This document shows, piece after piece, positions 6,137 through 10,467 of a stretch of 10,467 nucleotides of DNA. The notes below the pieces were generated by a model that saw only the letters and a program-made list of their open reading frames with translations, was not told where the DNA came from and did no database searches. Numbering within the stretch: position 1 is the stretch's first letter; every line of letters starts with the position of its first letter. A program made the translations under genes and the position numbers. Origin of the DNA: Sporichthyaceae bacterium (lineage in GTDB: Bacteria; Actinomycetota; Actinomycetes; JACCUZ01); assembly GCA_013698395.1 (NCBI GenBank), contig JACCUZ010000037.1, positions 1 through 10,467 of the forward strand, written 5' to 3'.

Positions 6137-9100
6137 AGCGTGACCTGTCGGCCGTCGTCCTGCAGAGGGCAGCTGGTGCGGACCGGGCATCTCGGGCAGT
6201 GCTTGTTGCCCATGGCCTGGAAAGCCGACCCGGCCATCCCGGTTGCTACCTCAGCCACCAGGTCAGCTGCCCAGGCCGGGTCGTCGGACTCGGCGAGGGG
6301 TGCCTGCTTCTGCTCACGGGGCTTGTCGCCGACGCCGCCCTTGCCTACCTGGACGAGCATGGCCCCGCCGCTCGCGTGCAGGCCGTGGTCGGCGAACGCC
6401 CCAGCCTCGACCGCCAGCTGGTAGGCCGCGAGCTGCCCGTGCCGGGCGACCTCAGCCTGGTCGACCTTTCCGGAGCCGGTCTTGAGGTCGATGACCACGG
6501 CGCGGCCCTCGCTGTCACGTTCGAGCCGGTCCACCTGCCCGGTGAGCCGGGCACCCTCCACGGTGACGTCGAAGGTCAGCTCGTTGGCCACCACGGCCCG
6601 GTCGTTCGCCGCTAACCACAGGGCCAACCGGTGCACCATGGCCCGTGCCTTCGCGATTTCCTTGCGCCCCGCCCAGCCCTTGCCCAGCTCGATGGCCGGC
6701 AGGAGGGTATCGAGGCGATCGAGCAACGCGTCCTCGGTCGCGGACTCAGGACCAACCGCATCCTGGGCCACTGCGTGCACCAGCGTCCCGACGCTCTGCG
6801 CGGACGACGTGGCCCCGGAGGCGCCAGCCTGCTCGAGGAACCACCGCAGCCGGCAGCGGGTGAACGCCTCCACTCGGGACGGACTGACCAGGACCGGCTC
6901 GTCGGGCTCCCGCACCGGTCGGTCGTCGCTGAGCTCAGGCAGGCCCCACCAAGAGGTGGGATGGGCCCCACGGACCCCAGCCGACGCTAACCGGGCCAGC
7001 TGCCTCGCGGCCTCGCCACGAAGCCCTGCCTCGCTCGACGGGTCGGACAGAACCTGGCGGAGCTCCGCGACCAGACCCGGAAGGCTCAGGGGGCGCGCCA
7101 CCTGCGTCATGGCGCGCCGGGGCGGCTCCTGCCCCGCCTGCGCGGGCAGCGGGCAGAGCTCGTCGAGGAAGCGTGAGGGCGTCAAGCCCTCGCGTTCGCT
7201 GGTCACGGCGGTGACCAGCAACCGCCGCCGCGCACGGGTGACGGCCACGTAGAACAGTCGCCGCTCCTCGGCCAACAACCGGGTCAACGTCACGGCGTTC
7301 GCGGTCGCCGGCGCCAGCCGCTCCCGCTCTCGGAGCAGGTCCACCAGGCGTTCGGAACCCAGGAAGGAGCCCCGCATCCGCAGGTCGGGCCAGGTCCCCT
7401 CCTGCACGCCGGCGACGCACACGACGTCCCACTCCAGGCCTTTGGCGCCATGCGCCGTGAGCACGTGCACCGCCTCGCCGTGGGGGGCGCGGGGAGCCAG
7501 CGTGTCGCTGGGGATCTCCTGGCCGGCGAGGTGGTCGAGGAAGAGGGCGGGACCTGCGGCGGGCAGCCGGTCGCAGAACCGCGCCGCACTCTCGAAGAGG
7601 GCGACGACGGCGTCAAGGTTCCGGTCGGCAGCATCGCCGGCCGGCCCTCCCTCAGCGCTGGCTCGCTCCCAGCGGTCGGCCAGGCCGCTGCCCGACCACA
7701 CCGCCCACAGCACGTCCTCGGCTGTCGCACTGCTGAGACCGCTCGCCGCGCGGGCCACCTTGAGCAGACGGGCGACCTCAACCGCCGGACGCACTGCCCG
7801 CTCGTCGAGGACGGTGAGGACCGCGGGGTCGCGGAGCGCCTCCACGATCAGCTCGCCGGAGGCGCGTCGTCCACCCGCTGAGAGCTCGGCGCGGCGCAGG
7901 GCCTGGCGCAGCCGGCGCACGCCGACGATGTCGGCGCCACCGAGGGAGGAGGTGAGCAGCCCGGCGGCCAGCTCCTCGTCCAGCCGCTCCGGCTCGACGG
8001 CGCAGGCGAGCACCCCCAACAGGGGGCGGATCGCCGGCTGCTCGACCAGCGGAATGTCCTGGCCAGCGATCGCCAGCGGAACTCCTGCGGCCGACAACGC
8101 CCGCTGCAGTACGGGCAGCGACCGCGCGGTTGAGCGAACCACGACGGCCATCTGCGACCAGGGCACCCCATCGCGCAGGTGCGCTGCGCGCAGGAACCCG
8201 GCGACGTGCTGGGCTTCCTGGGCCTCGGATCGGAGCACATCGGCGCGCACCTCCCCGGGAGGCAACCCGGGTCGGGGGGAGATCTCCCGGTGACGCGTGG
8301 GGCCGCCGAGGTTGGCGGCGACGCGCCGGCTCGCCGCTAGCAAGTCCGAACCCGAGCGGCGACTGGTCTGCAGCTCGAGGACCGGAGGAGGCGCACCGCC
8401 AGCCGCCGGGAACAGCTCCGGAAACGCCAGCAGCCCCTCGACCTCGGCGCCGCGGAACCCGTAGACCGACTGGTCGGGGTCGCCCACGGCCACGAGCTCG
8501 CGGCCACCGCCACAGAGCAGCCGAAGCAGCTCGATCTGCGCAGGGTCGGTGTCCTGCAGCTCGTCGACGAACACCACGGCGCGCTCGGACCGCTCGCGCT
8601 GCAGCAGCCGGTCGTCCGCCAACCACAGGCTCACGACAGCCCGGATCAGCTCCGCCGGGTCGTAGCTGGCGGACTCACGCAACGCGCTCACCCCGGCGTA
8701 CTGCCGCATGAACCGCGCCACCGCGACCCAGTCGTCGCGGCCGTGCTCGCGTCCCAGGCGGGCGAGCTCGGCGGGGGTCACCCCCCGCTCGTACGCCCGC
8801 ATCATCAGGTCGCGCAGCTCCTGGGCGAACCCTCGCGTGAGCAGCGCAGGGCGCAGCCGCTCGGGCCACCGAGGCCGCCCACCGCCAGCCTCGTCGGCGA
8901 CGTCGCCGCGAACCAGCTCGCGCACGACGAGGTCCTGCTCCGGGCCGGCCAGCAACCGAGGCGGCGTGCCCTCGCTCGAACCTGCATCGCGTCGCAGCAC
9001 CCCGAACGCGTAGGAGTGGAAGGTCCGAGCCAGCGGCTCCTTCGTTGCGCGACCCAGGCGAGCGCTGATCCGCCTCCGCAGCTCGGCCGCCGCCTTGCGC

Positions 9101-9312
9101 CCGAACGTGAGCACGAGCACGGACTCCGGGTCCAGCCCCTCGTCGATGCGCGCAGCCACCGCCTCGACGATGGTGGTCGTCTTGCCCGTGCCGGGACCCG
9201 CCAGAACCAGAAGTGGCCCGCCTCGGTGGTCGACGACCGCCTGCTGCGCGGGATCGAGCACGAGCGGTGTCCGGGCAGGGGGGGAAGGACGGACCAGCCG
9301 GTACGCCGGCAT
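6133..9312 (-). CDS. adnA: ATP-dependent helicase-nuclease subunit AdnA, with Fe-S nuclease domain
   Basis: The 1059-residue partner of AdnB has its own SF1 motor and nuclease. Motifs are Walker A AGPGTGKTT (38-46), LTFGRKAAAEL (68-78), TFHSYA (97-102), DELQDT (250-255), GDPDQSVYGFRG (277-288), TAHGAKGLEWD (619-629) and YVAVTRAR (688-695). The RecB-type nuclease has H846, D928 in GQVDRLE, D942 and K944 in IDLKTG, and Q960/Y964. C820 with C1039, C1042 and C1048 gives the C...CxxCx5C pattern of AddB/Dna2-type Fe-S nucleases. Gene order (first), Walker sequence and C-terminus identify AdnA rather than AdnB. I chose the ATG at 9312 because MPAYRLVR matches AdnA N-termini as I know them. Starts at 9378 (ATG) and 9399 (GTG) would add 22 or 29 Gly/Arg-rich residues across a GC hairpin and G-tracts. 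adnB follows with a 4-nt overlap. Confidence 0.93.
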   Translation of the reverse strand: MPAYRLVRPSPPARTPLVLDPAQQAVVDHRGGPLLVLAGPGTGKTTTIVEAVAARIDEGLDPESVLVLTFGRKAAAELRRRISARLGRATKEPLARTFHSYAFGVLRRDAGSSEGTPPRLLAGPEQDLVVRELVRGDVADEAGGGRPRWPERLRPALLTRGFAQELRDLMMRAYERGVTPAELARLGREHGRDDWVAVARFMRQYAGVSALRESASYDPAELIRAVVSLWLADDRLLQRERSERAVVFVDELQDTDPAQIELLRLLCGGGRELVAVGDPDQSVYGFRGAEVEGLLAFPELFPAAGGAPPPVLELQTSRRSGSDLLAASRRVAANLGGPTRHREISPRPGLPPGEVRADVLRSEAQEAQHVAGFLRAAHLRDGVPWSQMAVVVRSTARSLPVLQRALSAAGVPLAIAGQDIPLVEQPAIRPLLGVLACAVEPERLDEELAAGLLTSSLGGADIVGVRRLRQALRRAELSAGGRRASGELIVEALRDPAVLTVLDERAVRPAVEVARLLKVARAASGLSSATAEDVLWAVWSGSGLADRWERASAEGGPAGDAADRNLDAVVALFESAARFCDRLPAAGPALFLDHLAGQEIPSDTLAPRAPHGEAVHVLTAHGAKGLEWDVVCVAGVQEGTWPDLRMRGSFLGSERLVDLLRERERLAPATANAVTLTRLLAEERRLFYVAVTRARRRLLVTAVTSEREGLTPSRFLDELCPLPAQAGQEPPRRAMTQVARPLSLPGLVAELRQVLSDPSSEAGLRGEAARQLARLASAGVRGAHPTSWWGLPELSDDRPVREPDEPVLVSPSRVEAFTRCRLRWFLEQAGASGATSSAQSVGTLVHAVAQDAVGPESATEDALLDRLDTLLPAIELGKGWAGRKEIAKARAMVHRLALWLAANDRAVVANELTFDVTVEGARLTGQVDRLERDSEGRAVVIDLKTGSGKVDQAEVARHGQLAAYQLAVEAGAFADHGLHASGGAMLVQVGKGGVGDKPREQKQAPLAESDDPAWAADLVAEVATGMAGSAFQAMGNKHCPRCPVRTSCPLQDDGRQVTL

Positions 9313-9328
9313 GGCGCGCGACCCCCCC
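9278..9328 (-). promoter_or_regulatory. Possible mRNA stem enclosing the adnA start codon
   Basis: On the adnA sense strand a run of seven G (9328-9322) lies 9 nt before the ATG, and a run of seven C (9284-9278) lies about ten codons into the gene. They are perfectly complementary. The enclosed 37-nt loop contains the start codon. Outside the seven pairs a GGG/CCC triplet could add three more after a 2x2 internal loop. The G7 run sits where a Shine-Dalgarno sequence would be. A regulatory role is inference only. Confidence 0.25.
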
Positions 9329-9359
9329 GTCCCCCGCCGGGCCGACCCCGCCAGCCCCC
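9322..9359 (-). other. Four long G-tracts in the adnA leader (G-quadruplex candidate)
   Basis: The sense strand just upstream of the adnA ATG carries G-runs of 5 (9359-9355), 4 (9349-9346), 5 (9335-9331) and 7 (9328-9322), separated by 5, 10 and 2 nt. This meets the basic pattern for a G-quadruplex, although one loop is long. Its position directly before the chosen start makes it of regulatory interest. The same G7 run is used in the alternative stem with the C7 inside the gene, so the two folds would compete. Confidence 0.4.
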
Positions 9360-9388
9360 GCTCTGTCACGTGCGTCATCCCACCACGG

Positions 9389-9408
9389 GCCCCGGACACA
9401 ACCGGGGC
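9389..9408 (-). terminator. GC hairpin between the M16 peptidase gene and adnA
   Basis: A perfect 7-bp inverted repeat of only G and C (GCCCCGG and its complement) encloses a 6-nt loop. It begins 41 nt after the peptidase stop codon on the transcribed strand. No U-tract follows, so it would be an atypical terminator of the kind proposed for GC-rich actinobacteria. No TAnnnT -10 element is visible between it and adnA, so readthrough into adnA remains possible. Confidence 0.3.
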
Positions 9409-9449
9409 ACCGCAGCGCGCGCCGGGCTCAGGGCAGTCGCGGCTCTGCG

Positions 9450-10467
9450 TCAGGCTCGGACGACTGAACGCAGTGCGGCAAGCGGCTCCTCGACGAGCAC
9501 GGCGTCACCGACAACCGTGGTCAGCAACGCCGCGGGAGCGAGCACTCTGCGGGCCACCTCATGCACCTCGTCAGGTGTCACGGCGAGCAGCCGCTGGGGG
9601 TGCTCACGCAACCACGACACGTCCAGGCCCTGCGCCAGCAGGATCGCGAGCGTGCCGGCGAGGCCGGCCTGGGTGGACGCCGCGAGGGCCAGCGCGCCGA
9701 CGAGGTACTGCGCCGTGTCGTGCACCTCTTGCTCGGAAGGCGGGAGGCTCACCAGCCGCCCGAGCTCGTAGCCGACCTCCAGCATTGCGGGGGCGGTGAC
9801 CTCGGTCGCCACGTCGACCTGCAGCAGCAGGAAGGTGGCGCGGTCCCCGTGCTGCAGGGAGCTGCGGGGGCTGTAGGTGTACCCCTTGTCTTCACGGATG
9901 TTGCGCACCAGGCGGGAGGAGAAGTAGCCGCCGAAGAGCGCGTTGGCCAGTTCCTGCGCGGGGTAGGCAGGATCGGTCCTCGCCAGTGCGGTCCCGCCGA
10001 TCCGCAGGTTTGACTGCACCGCGCCGGGACGGTCGACGAGCAGCAGCGGGCCGGGCTGCACAGGCGGCACCTTGGGAACCTGTGTGGCGTGGCCGTCTGA
10101 GTCCCACGCACCGAGCAGGTCCTCCACGCGGTCGAGAACTCGGGTAGGCGACAGGTCGCCTACTAGGACCAGCAGCGAGCCGTCAGGCACGAGCCGGCGT
10201 CGGTGCGCCGATCGCAGCGACGCCTGCGACACGTCGAGCACCTCCTCAGGCAACGGATGCTCCCGGCCGTAGGGGTGAGTTCCGAACGCCCTGCGCAGCC
10301 AGGTCTCGTCGGCGATCACGCCCGGCTGGGAGAGGGACCTCCGCGTCCGCTCCGCCAACCGCGTCCGTTCGCCTTCGACCTGGTCGCGGGGGTAGGCCGC
10401 GTCGGTGAGCACCTCGGCGAGCAGGCCGAGCAGGTCCGCGAGCCCGCCGGCGAGGGACTCGCCGGCC
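9450..10467 (-). CDS. M16-family (pitrilysin/insulinase-like) peptidase, 5' end outside window
   Basis: The last 338 residues are visible; the frame is open to the right edge, so the visible GTG at 10412 is internal. The segment THPYGREHPL (63-72) is the usual landmark between the M16 half-domains. The C-terminal half has GGYFSSRL (179-186) followed by REDKGYTYS (191-199), the conserved FSSRL/KGYxY region of M16 enzymes. The HxxEH zinc motif would lie upstream of the window, so catalytic status cannot be read. Where many active M16 enzymes have an ERERxxLLAEL-like helix with the third zinc-ligand Glu, this protein has EGERTRLAERT (31-41), which may fit a non-catalytic partner subunit; actinobacteria often encode two M16 proteins in tandem. 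No membrane segment is visible. adnA lies 137 nt downstream across a GC hairpin, so linkage is uncertain. Confidence 0.88.
   Translation of the reverse strand, partial: AGESLAGGLADLLGLLAEVLTDAAYPRDQVEGERTRLAERTRRSLSQPGVIADETWLRRAFGTHPYGREHPLPEEVLDVSQASLRSAHRRRLVPDGSLLVLVGDLSPTRVLDRVEDLLGAWDSDGHATQVPKVPPVQPGPLLLVDRPGAVQSNLRIGGTALARTDPAYPAQELANALFGGYFSSRLVRNIREDKGYTYSPRSSLQHGDRATFLLLQVDVATEVTAPAMLEVGYELGRLVSLPPSEQEVHDTAQYLVGALALAASTQAGLAGTLAILLAQGLDVSWLREHPQRLLAVTPDEVHEVARRVLAPAALLTTVVGDAVLVEEPLAALRSVVRA

Noticed and set aside
2774..9312. Reading the two helicase-nucleases as a novel defence system
   Set aside because: Motifs, sizes, order, the 4-nt overlap and nearby nudC match the known housekeeping AdnAB repair complex.
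9313..9399. Upstream GTG/ATG starts for adnA
   Set aside because: The added 22 or 29 residues are Gly/Arg-rich, encoded by hairpin and G-tract DNA, and do not resemble AdnA N-termini. They cannot be fully excluded without transcript data.
8743..9771. 342-codon plus-strand frame spanning the adnA start and the M16 gene end
   Set aside because: It crosses two well-supported minus-strand genes and the leader between them, with no conserved motif or start signal.
1..10467. CRISPR arrays, tRNA/rRNA genes, insertion sequences or attachment sites
   Set aside because: I saw no regularly spaced repeats, tRNA cloverleaf, transposase motifs or flanking terminal repeats on either strand by eye.

Overview
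This window is very GC-rich chromosomal DNA from an actinobacterium. The evidence is strong G/C bias at third codon positions, GTG starts, 4-nt start/stop overlaps, a helicase-nuclease pair of the AdnA/AdnB type, and a nudC gene close to it, as in Mycobacterium (nudC - channel gene - adnB - adnA). The genus cannot be fixed from the sequence. I see no phage or insertion-sequence genes, no tRNA or rRNA, and no CRISPR array; it reads as core genome.

Layout, in transcription order of the minus strand from the right edge: a 5'-truncated M16-family peptidase (9450-10467); a 137-nt gap with a GC hairpin and four long G-tracts; adnA (6133-9312); adnB (2774-6136, overlapping adnA by 4 nt); and the remains of a secreted or lipoprotein gene (2314-2777, overlapping adnB by 4 nt) that looks broken by an internal deletion and a frameshift. 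A plus-strand endonuclease/exonuclease/phosphatase-family gene (1530-2306) converges on this unit with only 7 nt between stop codons. It diverges from nudC (565-1461, minus) across 68 nt. nudC is followed 22 nt later by a 3'-truncated, degenerate HD-GYP-type regulator gene (1-542, minus) that begins with GTG and runs off the left edge.

Functionally, AdnA and AdnB should form the heterodimeric motor-nuclease that resects double-strand breaks before RecA loading in actinobacteria. Both subunits keep helicase motifs and RecB-type nuclease residues, and AdnA adds an AddB-like four-cysteine Fe-S pattern. NudC hydrolyses NAD(H) and may remove NAD caps from RNA. The EEP protein is a metal-dependent phosphoesterase of unknown substrate. 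The peptidase, regulator and broken lipoprotein gene have no obvious mechanistic link to repair.

I found no convincing undescribed multi-gene system. The observations most worth a second look are the broken gene coupled to adnB, the G-rich leader of adnA with a possible start-codon-masking stem, and the degenerate catalytic motifs in the HD-GYP-type protein.
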